A DNA stretch of 64,000 nucleotides from Borrelia sp. RT5S (GTDB lineage: Bacteria; Spirochaetota; Spirochaetia; Borreliales; Borreliaceae), in contig NZ_CP088936.1 of the NCBI RefSeq assembly GCF_021165755.1, positions 1 through 64,000 of the forward strand, read 5' to 3'. A model generated the notes under the pieces. That model was not told the DNA's origin, made no database searches, and saw nothing but the letters and a program-made list of their open reading frames with translations. The translations under genes and the position numbers were made by a program. How positions within the stretch are numbered: position 1 is the first letter of the stretch; each line of letters starts with the position of its first letter. Positions 8,674-19,152 of this stretch are shown piece after piece.

Positions 8674-9762
8674 TTAACTCTCCTTACTACTGCTCAATTC
8701 ATCATTAATGTCGCCCAGTATCTTTGAACCACTTAAAAACACAGAGAAAGGTTTTAAATAATCTATATTATCAACTATCACTTTTATAATCACGGTAAAA
8801 GGATAAGCTATTAAAAGCCCTACGATGCCCCAAAGCCAACCCCAAAAGAAAAGAAAACAAAGCAGCAAAAAAGGAGAAATATCAAGCCTATGCCCCTGCA
8901 TTTTTGGCTCTAGAATATTTCCAATCAATACTTGAACGGAGGTATTGTATACGAATATATAAAGCACCAAATTTAAATTTGGATAGAACTGCACTAAAGC
9001 AGCTACCACAATAAAAAACACAGCCAAAATTGATCCTATGCTTGGAATAAAATTAAAAACAAATGTAAGCACTGCCCAAACTAGAGGGAAATCCTGTCCA
9101 AAAGAAGTCAATCCTATAAATACTAGAAAACCTGTTAAACAGCTAACAAAAACCTTTATTACTAAATATTTACTAATCTGATTATTTATTGTATCCAAAG
9201 CTTCAACAAACCTCTCCGAAGCGGAATACCCAAAAGCCTTTCTAACCTTTATGCCAAAAATATGTATTTCTGACAGTAGAAAATACAACAATAAAAACAA
9301 TACTACCAAACTACTTGCAAACCCAATAATTTCATTAGATATTCGAGTTAAAAAAGGATAAACGTACCCAGAAAAATCTACAGAACCAATAATAGCACTA
9401 TCTACTCTATACTTATCAAGGATATCCCTTATGATAAAGATCAACTGCTTTTGATAATAAGGCAATTGCTTGATCAAAACAGTAATACTGTAATAAACAA
9501 AATTAAAAACTAAATAAGAAAATAAAAAGAGAAAAAAGAAAATTACAAGAACTACTAAAACCCTCGGAATTAGCAATCTTTTAAGAAAAGTATAAATGGG
9601 ATACACTAAAAACCCAAGAACTACAGCAATAGCTAAAGGCTTAAACACCGTCTGTGCTATTTTTAATACACTAATCAAAATCACAATCAGTACCACAGAA
9701 TAAAAAACGGACTGGATTTTAAAAAATTTTAACCTATCCGCAGTATCTAAATTTAAAGCCAA
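8674..9762 (-). CDS. AI-2E family (PerM-like) membrane transporter
   Basis: A 362-residue polytopic protein with two N-terminal hydrophobic segments, a long central extracytoplasmic-type stretch and about five more membrane segments. The C-terminal core has the PerM/TqsA family pattern (FNFIPSIGS, GNILEPKMQGHRLDISP). The family moves small molecules or ions; members in other bacteria export AI-2 or sodium/protons, so the substrate is unknown here. The TTG start at 9762 is supported by AAAGGAG seven bases upstream. It leads an apparent operon with trpS. Confidence 0.85.
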   Translation of the reverse strand: MALNLDTADRLKFFKIQSVFYSVVLIVILISVLKIAQTVFKPLAIAVVLGFLVYPIYTFLKRLLIPRVLVVLVIFFFLFLFSYLVFNFVYYSITVLIKQLPYYQKQLIFIIRDILDKYRVDSAIIGSVDFSGYVYPFLTRISNEIIGFASSLVVLFLLLYFLLSEIHIFGIKVRKAFGYSASERFVEALDTINNQISKYLVIKVFVSCLTGFLVFIGLTSFGQDFPLVWAVLTFVFNFIPSIGSILAVFFIVVAALVQFYPNLNLVLYIFVYNTSVQVLIGNILEPKMQGHRLDISPFLLLCFLFFWGWLWGIVGLLIAYPFTVIIKVIVDNIDYLKPFSVFLSGSKILGDINDELSSSKES

Positions 9763-9815
9763 CTCACTTCTCCTTTAACTGTCTCCACAATATCCATTAA
9801 AAATTTCAAACTAAT

Positions 9816-10673
9816 CTATATATTTAAATGAATTTTTTCCATTATCCAATTATATAATTTAGTTCCTTTACTATAATTAGCTTCAGCCACATCCCCCACC
9901 CTCTTTTCTCTGAGCAATCTCTTAGCCTTCTCATCATTCTCATAGTAAACTGTTAATGTATTCTCATAATGGTCCAAATTATTATTCAGTATTTCAAAAG
10001 CCGGAACGTCACTAAACCCATCCGCAATATAAAACATATTCTTAAAAGGAATCTCCCTCCTGCCTTTAGGAATCCTCTTATTGATCTTATCATAAGATCC
10101 CTTATTCAACTCAAAAATTACCCTTGTTTTTATTGTATGATCTACAAAATAGCATACACTACTTAAAATACTGTTTTCAGAAAATTTATTATCCAAATTC
10201 TCATAAAAAGGCATAAGGTATGTATCTATAAATTCGCAAGCCCAAACTTTAGTAATATAAGGAGCTACTCTACTCCCCAAAATCATCTGCCTAAATCCGC
10301 TTGAAACAATGTAAATATTTATCACAATACCAGATCCTTTCAAACTTTTATTGATTGTATCTATCTCTTCGAATAATTCAACTACACCTTCAAAAAACTT
10401 CAATTTTAAGCCCAATTTAAACAATACCTTATTATTTAAACCTTTAAAAATGCCTTCTCTGACATACGTTAAAAAATGAGACAAATATATCATCTCATTA
10501 GCGATAATGTTGTAGTTATTTTTATTATAAACAACAGATAAATTCTCAACTTCATTCCAAAACGAGCGCTCATCAACATCGTACTCATCAAAAAGTACCC
10601 GCTGCATATTACCATAAATCAAAGTATCATCAAAATCAAATATTAAGGCTACTGTTTTTCCTTTCTTATTCAT
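9816..10673 (-). CDS. HAD-superfamily hydrolase
   Basis: A 285-residue cytoplasmic protein. The HAD nucleophile motif FDFDDTL lies at about residues 13-19, a Ser in IVSSG near 123 fits motif II, and YIADGFSDVPAF near 215 gives the metal-binding acidic residues of motif IV. These make it a phosphatase or phosphotransferase of unknown substrate, resembling the phosphoserine-phosphatase-like branch with a helical cap. It lies just upstream of the AI-2E transporter gene on the same strand and diverges from cdaA. Confidence 0.8.
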   Translation of the reverse strand: MNKKGKTVALIFDFDDTLIYGNMQRVLFDEYDVDERSFWNEVENLSVVYNKNNYNIIANEMIYLSHFLTYVREGIFKGLNNKVLFKLGLKLKFFEGVVELFEEIDTINKSLKGSGIVINIYIVSSGFRQMILGSRVAPYITKVWACEFIDTYLMPFYENLDNKFSENSILSSVCYFVDHTIKTRVIFELNKGSYDKINKRIPKGRREIPFKNMFYIADGFSDVPAFEILNNNLDHYENTLTVYYENDEKAKRLLREKRVGDVAEANYSKGTKLYNWIMEKIHLNI

Positions 10674-10771
10674 AAAACAAAAATAAATTTAAATTCAAAC
10701 TGACTTGTATTAAAATATATATGTAACTGTGAATATATTCAATATATAAACGAAAAACAAATTAAATAGAA

Positions 10772-11548
10772 ATGTTTATGATAGATATGATTAATATGAT
10801 TCAAGTAAAAGATATTCTCTTTAGAATATTAGACCTAGGTCTGATCAGTATTTTAATTTATTATGTTTATAAAAATGTGGTTAATTCTTATTCCATCCAC
10901 TTACTTAAAGGAATGATCATAATTGCATCTGTTGGGATTATTTCTTATTATCTTAATTTACACACTATAAACTGGCTATTAAGCTATATAGCAAGTATCT
11001 TGCCTATTGCAATGCTTATTCTGTTTAACAAAGAAATAAAAAAGATTATAATGCAAATTGGGAATTTTAACCTATCTTTTAAGCTTGCAAACCGAAAAGA
11101 AGAAACTACTAAAATTGTTTCCGAGATAATAAAAGCAATCAAGCATTTATCGGAACAAAAGTCTGGTAGCCTAATCTGCGTTGAAAAAAAGATACAGCTA
11201 GAACAACTAATAAATAAAGGGGTAAAATTAGACTCCATCGTCTCTAACGAAATATTAATATCAATTTTTGGCTATGAAACACCTCTGCACGATGGAGCTG
11301 TCATTATTAGCAATAACAAAATCGTTTATGCTGGCTCCTTTCTGCCCCTTTCTAATATTGAATCTATTAGCAAAACTTTTGGAACAAGACACAGAGCGGG
11401 TCTTGGAATTTCCGAAAACTCAGATGCAATAACAATAATTACTTCTGAAGAAACTGGATCCATTTCGCTCACAAGTAACGGAAAACTAGAGTATAATTTA
11501 AGCTTAAACGAAGTTAGGAAGAAATTAAATCTTGCATTAATAGAATGA
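10772..11548 (+). CDS. cdaA: Diadenylate cyclase CdaA
   Basis: It makes the second messenger cyclic di-AMP from two ATP. Three N-terminal membrane helices (residues 15-95) are followed by a DAC domain with the DGA motif at 174-176 and RHR at 206-208, both needed for catalysis. The length of 258 fits CdaA. Several ATG codons cluster at the start (10772 onward) and no clear ribosome site picks one. The stop overlaps the cdaR start by four bases (ATGA), indicating translational coupling. The missing partner is the phosphodiesterase, which in B. burgdorferi is DhhP, encoded elsewhere. Confidence 0.93.
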   Translation: MFMIDMINMIQVKDILFRILDLGLISILIYYVYKNVVNSYSIHLLKGMIIIASVGIISYYLNLHTINWLLSYIASILPIAMLILFNKEIKKIIMQIGNFNLSFKLANRKEETTKIVSEIIKAIKHLSEQKSGSLICVEKKIQLEQLINKGVKLDSIVSNEILISIFGYETPLHDGAVIISNNKIVYAGSFLPLSNIESISKTFGTRHRAGLGISENSDAITIITSEETGSISLTSNGKLEYNLSLNEVRKKLNLALIE

Positions 11549-12540
11549 ACATAGGCAAAAAAATTAGAAACATAACGAAGTTTTTGTTTGAAGACTGGCA
11601 AAATAAATCTATTTCTATTTTAATAGCTATTGTTATGTTTACAGCGTTTTACTTGAACAACATAGAATCAATCACAATAGAAAAAGAGATCAAGATTTTA
11701 CTAAAAGATGAAATTACACTTGGAAAGGTTCCTGATTACACTAAAATACTACTTACGGCAAAAGTTAACAAAGAGAATTTAAAATACCTGGACCTTGACC
11801 GCATAATCTTATTAGTTGAGGCTACCAATATAAAAGAGGCAGGAGAATATGAACTTCCAATTAAGGTCAAAAATCTTAATGCTATTCCCGTTGCTGAGTA
11901 CAAACTTTCAAGGAACACAATTTCACTAAATCTAGATAAAAAAATCTCAAAATTAGTAAAAATTGAACCTAAATTTACACTACTTGAAAAGGAAAGCAAA
12001 GGAGAATATTTTATTGCCAAGTATAATATCTCACCTGAAAGATTAAGAATATATGGACCTGAAAAGGCGATAGAAACAATTAATACAATTAAAACTGAAA
12101 TAAAAGAATTTGACACGAGAACCATATTTATCTCGGAGCATCTTGAAGTATTATCTCCAAATCCACTCATCACACTCGAGAAAAGTCATGTAATGGTTAC
12201 TATTACACTAAGCAAAAAATACACACATACAACAATAAAAAATCCTGATTTGATTTTCAATAATGTCAAAAGTGGATTAGAAATAAAAAATAAGGATAAA
12301 ATTCTAAATCCAGAGAACGAAATGTTTATTAAAATAAGAAGTAGGCTATCTGAAAAAATAATTAAGATGCACATAGATAATAAAAACATTAGTTTTAATC
12401 TGGATTTAGGCCATATTCAAACTCCAGGAATTTACAACATTAATACAGACATAATATTTAAAAATAATGCACATGGTATAGAGGTATATGAACAAGAACC
12501 TAAAACGATAAGGCTAGAGGTAATTCCAAGCGAACAATAA
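11545..12540 (+). CDS. cdaR: CdaA regulatory protein, YbbR domains
   Basis: One N-terminal membrane helix (about residues 21-37) anchors an extracytoplasmic region of about 290 residues made of repeated YbbR beta domains. The repeat mark is the spaced YxLxxxxIxLNL-type strand and the PERLRIYGP block near 170. It couples to cdaA by a four-base overlap. CdaR family proteins bind and modulate CdaA. It precedes acpS by four bases; in Firmicutes the third gene of the cluster is instead glmM. Confidence 0.85.
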   Translation: MNIGKKIRNITKFLFEDWQNKSISILIAIVMFTAFYLNNIESITIEKEIKILLKDEITLGKVPDYTKILLTAKVNKENLKYLDLDRIILLVEATNIKEAGEYELPIKVKNLNAIPVAEYKLSRNTISLNLDKKISKLVKIEPKFTLLEKESKGEYFIAKYNISPERLRIYGPEKAIETINTIKTEIKEFDTRTIFISEHLEVLSPNPLITLEKSHVMVTITLSKKYTHTTIKNPDLIFNNVKSGLEIKNKDKILNPENEMFIKIRSRLSEKIIKMHIDNKNISFNLDLGHIQTPGIYNINTDIIFKNNAHGIEVYEQEPKTIRLEVIPSEQ

Positions 12541-12544
12541 AATT

Positions 12545-12919
12545 ATGAAATCAATAGGATGTGATATAATACAAGTTAAAAGGCTTAACAGTCTATTGGA
12601 AAATAAAAGGAAATTAGAGAGGTTCTTTACGAAAGGGGAGATTGAAAGTTTAGAAATGAAAGGGAAAGGGATTTTAGAAAGTCTAGCTGGTAAGTTTGCA
12701 GCAAAAGAAGCTTTAATTAAATCTTTAAGTCCTCTGATAAAGAATAAAATAAGGTACTCTCTTAAAGATATGGAGGTCGTTAAGTTGCCGGCTGGGAATG
12801 TCGCATTCCAGTTGCATAATGATATTGCAAGCTTGATAAACAAAATGAGCCTAAAATTATATTTAACCATATCACATGAAAGGGAGTATGCTATTGCTTT
12901 TGTAATGGTAGAAGATTGA
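12545..12919 (+). CDS. acpS: Holo-[acyl-carrier-protein] synthase
   Basis: It transfers phosphopantetheine from CoA to acyl carrier protein. The magnesium ligands are visible: Asp7 in SIGCDIIQV and Glu in the helix [12 protein letters not shown] near 50-60. The 124-residue length is normal. It follows cdaR by four bases. Borrelia is known to lack fatty-acid synthesis, so the enzyme presumably modifies an ACP used for another purpose. Confidence 0.93.
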   Translation: MKSIGCDIIQVKRLNSLLENKRKLERFFTKGEIESLEMKGKGILESLAGKFAAKEALIKSLSPLIKNKIRYSLKDMEVVKLPAGNVAFQLHNDIASLINKMSLKLYLTISHEREYAIAFVMVED

Positions 12920-12922
12920 TTT

Positions 12923-13771
12923 ATGAACAAAATATCATATTTTACAAAATGCGAAACCGAATGCCCTTTGTGTAACTGTAAGTTTAGAAGAGAAGATCTC
13001 CTGACAGGAAGCGGCCGTTTGATATCTGGGGAGTTGAAGGTTGACTTAAAAAGAGAATATGTAAAGAATGAAAAATATGGAGACGTTTTCCCTAGGATAT
13101 ATTCAATAACGGTGTGCCCTGGTTGTTATCTGGCTGCTTTCCCAACTGAATTTAACACAATAGCAACCTTTGGTCCTCAAATAAGGCAACGGTTGATAAG
13201 CTGTGAACAAAAACGAAAAGGAATAAAGTCACTCTTTGATGACAATCTAAACTTTGGCCAGCCAAGAGGACTTAGAGAAGGTGCTGCTAGTTATATACTT
13301 GCTATGATGTGCTATGAGCATATCGATAAGAGTCATAATCCAACTCTAAATCAGGCAAAGTGTGCAATAAGAGCAGCTTGGGTCTTTGAGGACCTTCACA
13401 AGGAAAATTCAAATCAAAATTATAACTATTTGCAAAAAATATTTTATTACAAGGCGGCTTATCTTTACAAATTAACAATTGAAAAAGAACAAGATAACTC
13501 AGAACCGATTTCTACTGAGGCCGTATTCGGTCCTGACACCGATAAAAATTATGGATATGACAGTGCTTTGTACTTATCGGGTTTGCTGGAATACTTTTAT
13601 GGCAATAAAGACAATAAGGAATACAGATACAATCAATTAGTTGAAATTAAGACTGTGCTCTCTAAAATAGCTGGAATGGGGAAATCATCGAAAGAAAAAC
13701 CCTCAATACTCTTAGACAAAATAAAAGAGGTTTATTTTAAAATTTCAAAAGAAATAAAAACTTTAAAATAA
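12923..13771 (+). CDS. DUF2225 family protein with Cys pairs
   Basis: A 282-residue cytoplasmic protein. An N-terminal CPLC pair near residues 15-18 and a CPGC pair near 68-71 probably bind a metal. Between them is the PRIYSITVCPGCYLAAF stretch typical of DUF2225. The rest is helical, with TPR-like character (YKAAYLYKL, YLSGLLEYFYG). The function of the family is unknown. It sits between acpS and truA with three- and zero-base gaps. Confidence 0.75.
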   Translation: MNKISYFTKCETECPLCNCKFRREDLLTGSGRLISGELKVDLKREYVKNEKYGDVFPRIYSITVCPGCYLAAFPTEFNTIATFGPQIRQRLISCEQKRKGIKSLFDDNLNFGQPRGLREGAASYILAMMCYEHIDKSHNPTLNQAKCAIRAAWVFEDLHKENSNQNYNYLQKIFYYKAAYLYKLTIEKEQDNSEPISTEAVFGPDTDKNYGYDSALYLSGLLEYFYGNKDNKEYRYNQLVEIKTVLSKIAGMGKSSKEKPSILLDKIKEVYFKISKEIKTLK

Positions 13772-14521
13772 ATGAAGAAGATATTTGCCGAAATAGCATA
13801 TGATGGATCTTTGTATCACGGATTTCAAATTCAACCTAAAAGCCCTACAATACAGGGCGAGCTTGAAAAAGCTTTAGAGAAAATAAGTAAGACAAAGATC
13901 AGGATTCACTCATCAGGCAGAACTGACAAAGGGGTTCACGCAAGAGGCCAAGTAATATCCTTTTATATAAACATAAATATTGCCCCAAAAAATTTAAAGA
14001 TGGCTCTAAACTCTCTTTTAAGAAATGATATTAGGATCATAAAATTAAAATATACAAAGGATGAATTTCAACCCAGGTTTAATGCCAAGAAGAGAAAATA
14101 CAGCTATTACATTCTCAATGACGAGAATCATTACCCCTGGGAAGCATATCAAGCTTATTATGTAAAGAAAAAATTAAATATCAATAGATTAAATGAAATG
14201 TCTGAAATGTTGATTGGAACACATGACTTTACTACATTTTCATGCATAAGAGATCAAACAAATTCAAAACTGAAAAAAATTTATTTTGCTAGGTTTAAGA
14301 AAAAAAATAAGTTTGTTATATTTGAGATAATAGGCTCTTCTTTTTTATGGAAAATGGTAAGATCAATAACAGGAACAATACTTGATATAGAAATAAAAAA
14401 CGAACCTGTTTGTACCTTTATGCAAATTCTAAACTCAAAAAATAGAAAATTTGCGAGAAAAACAGCACCTGCAAAGGCGTTATTTCTGGATAAGGTTTAT
14501 TATGAAAAACAAATTAATTAA
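13772..14521 (+). CDS. truA: tRNA pseudouridine(38-40) synthase
   Basis: It isomerises uridines 38-40 in the anticodon arm. The catalytic Asp lies in SSGRTDKGVHARGQ near residue 52. The later motif SFLWKMVRSITGT matches the family. The 249-residue length is normal. It starts right after the stop of the DUF2225 gene, and its 3' end overlaps the next gene by 20 bases. Confidence 0.95.
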   Translation: MKKIFAEIAYDGSLYHGFQIQPKSPTIQGELEKALEKISKTKIRIHSSGRTDKGVHARGQVISFYININIAPKNLKMALNSLLRNDIRIIKLKYTKDEFQPRFNAKKRKYSYYILNDENHYPWEAYQAYYVKKKLNINRLNEMSEMLIGTHDFTTFSCIRDQTNSKLKKIYFARFKKKNKFVIFEIIGSSFLWKMVRSITGTILDIEIKNEPVCTFMQILNSKNRKFARKTAPAKALFLDKVYYEKQIN

Positions 14522-15077
14522 AAAATTAATACTTTTAAGGATGCTTGAGAATAACATATCGGGTAATTTCTATGGGCATAAAGAAAACGAGCTTAAGAAG
14601 ATCAAAAGCAAGATAGCAAAATGCAGAAACATAAAAATATTAAACCAGACAGAACAAGTAGATATAAAAGAAAAGCCAAAATTGGCAAAATCAATAGAAC
14701 ACAATCAAAACAAAAATGACAAAAAAGATCTACTAATAATATATATAGACAAAAAATATTTAAACAAAGGTACAAGTGAAATGGTCAAAAAATGGTGTGA
14801 TAGTATTAGAATATTGAACTATAAAATAATAGATAATGTTAACACTCTAAACAGTGAGCTTAATAGACAACCTAAAGCAATCCTCTCTTGCGAAGAAGTG
14901 GAATTTTTTTTAAATCAAAACTTAAGAATTCAAATTGTAAGGGGCTTTGAGCTCAGATTTAAAGAAATTCCACTTGTATTCACATATCTCCCTATTAATC
15001 AAATCAAAAACCCAAAACTGAAGAAAGAAATCTGGCAAGACTTAAAAATAATAAAAGGCATAATAAAATATGGATGA
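14502..15077 (+). CDS. Degenerate uracil-DNA glycosylase family 4-like protein
   Basis: This 191-residue protein has no obvious active site. Its last 40 residues, PLVFTYLPINQIKNPKLKKE and then WQDLKII, follow the family 4 UDG ending (P-V-V-x-T-Y-H-P-x-x-L-L-R-N-P-x-x-K-x-x-x-W-x-D-L). The N-terminal IAKCRNIKI resembles the first iron-sulphur Cys region (xxCxxCPL), but the second Cys is missing, as are the GEAPG active-site loop and the later cysteines; the histidine of Y-H-P is Leu. I infer a catalytically dead or repurposed UDG fold. Start: ATG at 14502, inside truA. It overlaps priA by 8 bases. Confidence 0.5.
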   Translation: MKNKLIKKLILLRMLENNISGNFYGHKENELKKIKSKIAKCRNIKILNQTEQVDIKEKPKLAKSIEHNQNKNDKKDLLIIYIDKKYLNKGTSEMVKKWCDSIRILNYKIIDNVNTLNSELNRQPKAILSCEEVEFFLNQNLRIQIVRGFELRFKEIPLVFTYLPINQIKNPKLKKEIWQDLKIIKGIIKYG

Positions 15078-17046
15078 TAGTCTAGAGAATAACTTTTATT
15101 ATGAAGTCGCTTTTAACATCCCAATCAATAGACTTTTTCTTTACAAGCATAATTTCAAATTAGAAATAGGAACAAGAATAATAACAAACTTTAATAGAAG
15201 AGAAACACTTGGAATCATAATCAAAAGATATTCTAAAGATGAGCTTAATACAAATTTTACATTTGAAATAAAAGACATAATAAAAGTCATTGATGAAAAT
15301 CCACCAATAACAGAACACAACATCAACCTCGCTAACTGGATTAGTAGAAAAACATTTTCTGGGTTTGGAGAAGCTTTGTTTTGTGGACTCCCTAAAAGCC
15401 CAAACTCAAATAAAGTAATAAAAAATAATGACAATAAAAACTCTAGTTCAACGATATCCATTCAATTAAATGAAGAACAAAATAGCATTTATCAAGAAAT
15501 TATCGAATCAAAAACACAAAATACATTTTACTTATTCGGAGTGCCTGGATCTGGGAAAACAGAAATATTTATCAAATTGTGCGAACACTATTTGGAACAA
15601 GAAAAACAAATAATTTTTTTAATACCCGAAATCTCTTTGGGTTATCAAATAATTCAAAGAATAAAATCCAATTTAGGTACAAATAAGATTTACGAATATA
15701 ATTCAAAAGTATCAAATTCAAAAAAAGTTTCAACATGGAATAAAGTCAAAAATGGAGAAAGTTTGATTATAATCGGAGTTAAAAGCGCATTAATGCTACC
15801 TTTTAAAAACTTGGGTTTAATAATAATGGATGAGGAACATGAACACACATATAAATCTGAAAATACTCCAAGATTTCATTCAAGGCACATAGGTTTTTTC
15901 TTACAAGGTGTCTTTGATTCCAAATTTGTAATGGGAAGCGCTACTCCCTCGCTTGAAGCATACATGGCCATGGAAAATAATCAAATAAAAAAAATGATGC
16001 TAGAAAACAAATTTTTTGATAAAACAGCTGAAGAACTTACTATAGTAGACATGAAAAAAGAGCGTCAGATTATATCTTCAGAATTACTTTACAGCATACA
16101 AAAAAGCTTAATCAACAAAAGGCAAATTTTAATATTTTTCAATAAAAGAGGATACTCAAAAACACTTGAATGCAACATTTGCGGGCACATAATTTGTTGT
16201 CCAAACTGTTCTTTTAACCTAACATATCATAAAAATGAAAACAAACTCATCTGCCACTATTGCAAACATAAGACAAAGATAGTAAAAAATTGTCCTGGTT
16301 GCAATGCAGAAAACATCACATATAAAACATATGGAATTCAATTTGTCGAAAGGGAATTAAAAAATTTTTTACCAAACGCACGAATAGCAAGAACAGACTC
16401 TGATCTTAATAAAAAAGACATTATCAATGCAATCACTGATTTTGAAAATGGAAGATTAGATATTTTAATTGGAACACAGATTATTGCAAAAGGATTTAAT
16501 TTTAAACAAATACAAACACTGGGCATTATTAACGCCGATGTTGGTATGGGGCTTCCTGACTTTAGAAGTGGTGAGAGAATGTTTGCAATAATTTCACAAG
16601 TACTAGGAAGAGCTGCAAGATTTCAAAGCGACAATACAATTATTATTCAAACAAAAAATCCCGACTATTACGCTATAAAATATGCCTATGAGGGTAGGTA
16701 TGAAGCTTTTTATAAAGAAGAGATAAAAATACGCAAAGAACTTAATTATCCCCCCTTTAAAAAAATAGTCAGAATAATCACTAGAAGCCATAAAAAAGAA
16801 GCTGCGAAACATAAATGCCTAGAATTCTTTGAAATATCTAAAGAATTTCTAAATGAAGAAATTGAATACCTTGGCCCATCAAAAGCCCCTATGTCAAAAA
16901 TATCAAAATACTACAGGTATAATATATTGTACCTATCAAAATCCTTTAATCTACTGGAGAAATTAATACGAAACACAAAAGAAAAAACAAAATCGACAAA
17001 AGACACTTATATCGAAATAGATTACTATCCAATCTCCCTAATTTAA
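15070..17046 (+). CDS. priA: Primosomal protein N' (replication restart helicase)
   Basis: PriA recognises stalled forks and helps load the replicative helicase. The 658-residue protein has an N-terminal fork-binding domain, Walker A GVPGSGKT at 157-164, the DEEH box at 254-257, and eight zinc-binding cysteines at 368, 371, 377, 380, 395, 398, 408 and 411. Helicase motifs V/VI follow ([19 protein letters not shown]). It overlaps the preceding gene by 8 bases. Its stop overlaps the stop of convergent udk by four bases. Confidence 0.96.
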   Translation: MDDSLENNFYYEVAFNIPINRLFLYKHNFKLEIGTRIITNFNRRETLGIIIKRYSKDELNTNFTFEIKDIIKVIDENPPITEHNINLANWISRKTFSGFGEALFCGLPKSPNSNKVIKNNDNKNSSSTISIQLNEEQNSIYQEIIESKTQNTFYLFGVPGSGKTEIFIKLCEHYLEQEKQIIFLIPEISLGYQIIQRIKSNLGTNKIYEYNSKVSNSKKVSTWNKVKNGESLIIIGVKSALMLPFKNLGLIIMDEEHEHTYKSENTPRFHSRHIGFFLQGVFDSKFVMGSATPSLEAYMAMENNQIKKMMLENKFFDKTAEELTIVDMKKERQIISSELLYSIQKSLINKRQILIFFNKRGYSKTLECNICGHIICCPNCSFNLTYHKNENKLICHYCKHKTKIVKNCPGCNAENITYKTYGIQFVERELKNFLPNARIARTDSDLNKKDIINAITDFENGRLDILIGTQIIAKGFNFKQIQTLGIINADVGMGLPDFRSGERMFAIISQVLGRAARFQSDNTIIIQTKNPDYYAIKYAYEGRYEAFYKEEIKIRKELNYPPFKKIVRIITRSHKKEAAKHKCLEFFEISKEFLNEEIEYLGPSKAPMSKISKYYRYNILYLSKSFNLLEKLIRNTKEKTKSTKDTYIEIDYYPISLI

Positions 17047-17663
17047 AAAAAATCTGAGTTATCCTTTCCAAGAGCTCTTAAGAATGATGAGAGCACATAA
17101 AGCGCCCTATCATTATGCCCTCCTTCAGGAATAATAAGATCAGCATACTCCTTAGTAGGCTCAATAAACCTATAATACCCTGCTCTGGTAGTATTTAAAT
17201 ACTGTTCAATAACCGATTCAAGTGTACGACCTCTCCTAGACATATCCCTCTCCAGCCTTCTGATAAACCTAATATCATTAGGTGTATCAATGTATATTTT
17301 TAAATCTATCAGACTTCGCACTCTCTCTTCAACAAAAATCATAATGCCCTCAACAATAACAACAGGAGTCGGAAATATCTCCACGGACTCCGGTTTTCGC
17401 CTATGATTGATAAAATCGTAAAGAGGCATATTAATCGGTTCATTATGTTTTAACTTCCTCAACTGTTCATAAAACAAATTATTGTCGAACGCATCCGGAT
17501 GGTCAAAATTAACATCCAAAAACTCATATTCATAATCACCAACACTCTTATAATAATTATCTTGAGATATCAAAACAAATTCGGGAATAACTTCGCTAAT
17601 TTTATTAACGACCGTAGTCTTACCACTACCAGACCCACCAGTTATTCCAATAATCTTAACCAT
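17043..17663 (-). CDS. udk: Uridine kinase
   Basis: It phosphorylates uridine and cytidine for pyrimidine salvage, which matters because Borrelia lacks de novo pyrimidine synthesis. Walker [10 protein letters not shown] is at residues 8-16, with the NFDHPDAFD and YDFINHRR substrate motifs downstream. The 206-residue length is normal. Its ATG overlaps the end of the rhodanese gene by eight bases, so they form one unit. It converges with priA. Confidence 0.95.
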   Translation of the reverse strand: MVKIIGITGGSGSGKTTVVNKISEVIPEFVLISQDNYYKSVGDYEYEFLDVNFDHPDAFDNNLFYEQLRKLKHNEPINMPLYDFINHRRKPESVEIFPTPVVIVEGIMIFVEERVRSLIDLKIYIDTPNDIRFIRRLERDMSRRGRTLESVIEQYLNTTRAGYYRFIEPTKEYADLIIPEGGHNDRALYVLSSFLRALGKDNSDFF

Positions 17664-18036
17664 TGACCTCTTCTTGCAATTTAGGCATATTCTTCAAAGT
17701 TCCTGCAACAAATATATTTTTAAATCCTACACTTCTTAAAATCTTTTCAGCCTCAAAACACTTATTAAAACTTCTACCATAAATCACTATCTGATCATCA
17801 ACACTACCCAATTTATCTTTCCTAGCAAATAAATTGTTAAAAGGAATATTAACCGCCCTTGCATAATGATATCTGTTATATTCCTTAGCAGATCTAATAT
17901 CTAATATCGTAGCTCCCTCTCTAACCCTCTCTAACAAAGCCAAACCAGACCTCTTCATTTTCAAGACAATAAAAACCCAAATGTAGAAAACAAGAAAAAC
18001 CATTAAGAGTGCAAACTTCACATAATTCACTGGCAT
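17656..18036 (-). CDS. Membrane-anchored rhodanese-like protein lacking the active-site Cys
   Basis: One N-terminal membrane helix (residues 8-26) is followed by a rhodanese domain: [20 protein letters not shown] matches the family start, and [11 protein letters not shown] matches the active-site loop. There the usual Cys of Y-C-R-S-G is Gly87; the nearest Cys is 93. Sulphur transfer is therefore unlikely unless Cys93 substitutes. It overlaps udk. The fold may act as a binding module. Confidence 0.75.
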   Translation of the reverse strand: MPVNYVKFALLMVFLVFYIWVFIVLKMKRSGLALLERVREGATILDIRSAKEYNRYHYARAVNIPFNNLFARKDKLGSVDDQIVIYGRSFNKCFEAEKILRSVGFKNIFVAGTLKNMPKLQEEVNG

Positions 18037-18159
18037 ACTGCTTATGAAACAATAATATCAAAAAAAAAGAAACAATTTCAATAAAATAAAATTGTTTTTT
18101 TAATAAAATTAATATAAAGTTCAAATGAATTAATCATTTTTGTATCGAAAGAGTAACTC

Positions 18160-19152
18160 GTGAGTCGGAATGAAGAGAGAAAGAGCATGAAGAAAAGAAG
18201 AAAGAGATGGAAGAGAATAAAACAAAAGACAAGATTTATTGTGCGCAGAGTATTTAGGAGACAACTTAAAAATATTTTAAAAGATCCTGAGCTAATACTG
18301 ATTAGTACATTACAAATAACAATTGGTTCTCTCTTAATGGCAATATCTACAAATATTTTATACATACCCCATGGGCTCTTGAGCGGAGGCATTGCTGGGG
18401 TTGCTCTGATGCTTCATTATATCCTAGATTTCAACTTAGGATTTACGATATTTATCCTAAATATTCCATTATTCATTCTCGGGATCAAATTTTTAAACGT
18501 AACCTTTGTGATTCAAAGCTGGATTGCAATGGCTTTGTATTCTGTTATGGTAAACTACTCACAATTTTTACAAGGTAAGATGCATCTTGATGACATGATG
18601 CTTGTATCAATTTTAGCAGGTCTCATATCAGGTCTTGGACTTGGTTTAATCTTCAGAGCAAAGGGGTCATCAGGTGGTTCAGACATAATCTCTATGATCA
18701 TTAAAGAAAAATATTCAATTAGTATTGGAACTACAAACTTTCTTGTTAACCTTGCTGTATTGGTGGTTGCGGCTTTATTTTTTAATGTCGAGATTGCTCT
18801 TTACACCTTAATCGCTTCTTTTGTAACATCTGTCATGACAGACAAGGCAAGCATAGGCTTTGGCAATCAAAAAGCGATATTTATTATCTCAGATAAGGGA
18901 AAAGAAATATCTTATCTGATTACTAATAAATTAAAAGTAGCAGCTACATTAATTGAAGGACAAGGTGCTTGGGCGGGAAACGATAAGACTATAGTTTTCA
19001 TAGTGGTTCCCACAATACGCATGGCAAGAATTAAATATATTTCTCAGAAAGTCGATCCCAATTGCTTCATCACGGTACTTAATACAAACGAAATAACGGG
19101 TGGCAAAAAAATTATTGAATCAAGTTCAACCAAACAAGATGTTGGAACCTAA
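18160..19152 (+). CDS. YitT family membrane protein with C-terminal DUF2179 domain
   Basis: About 60 basic, mostly Lys/Arg-rich residues precede five to six membrane helices (about residues 55-225), with the family motifs GLLSGGIAG and RAKGSSGGSD. A soluble C-terminal DUF2179 domain includes GAWAGNDKTIVFIVV. Function of YitT proteins is unknown; transport is suspected. Start may be GTG at 18160 or ATG at 18187; neither has a strong ribosome site. Its stop overlaps the convergent pseudouridine synthase by four bases. Confidence 0.8.
   Translation: MSRNEERKSMKKRRKRWKRIKQKTRFIVRRVFRRQLKNILKDPELILISTLQITIGSLLMAISTNILYIPHGLLSGGIAGVALMLHYILDFNLGFTIFILNIPLFILGIKFLNVTFVIQSWIAMALYSVMVNYSQFLQGKMHLDDMMLVSILAGLISGLGLGLIFRAKGSSGGSDIISMIIKEKYSISIGTTNFLVNLAVLVVAALFFNVEIALYTLIASFVTSVMTDKASIGFGNQKAIFIISDKGKEISYLITNKLKVAATLIEGQGAWAGNDKTIVFIVVPTIRMARIKYISQKVDPNCFITVLNTNEITGGKKIIESSSTKQDVGT

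Noticed and set aside
11736..12173. Minus-strand ORF of 145 codons inside cdaR
   Set aside because: Antisense shadow of the YbbR repeats, with low-complexity S/L/I composition.
12514..12930. Minus-strand ORF of 138 codons over acpS
   Set aside because: acpS has catalytic residues on the other strand; this is a shadow.
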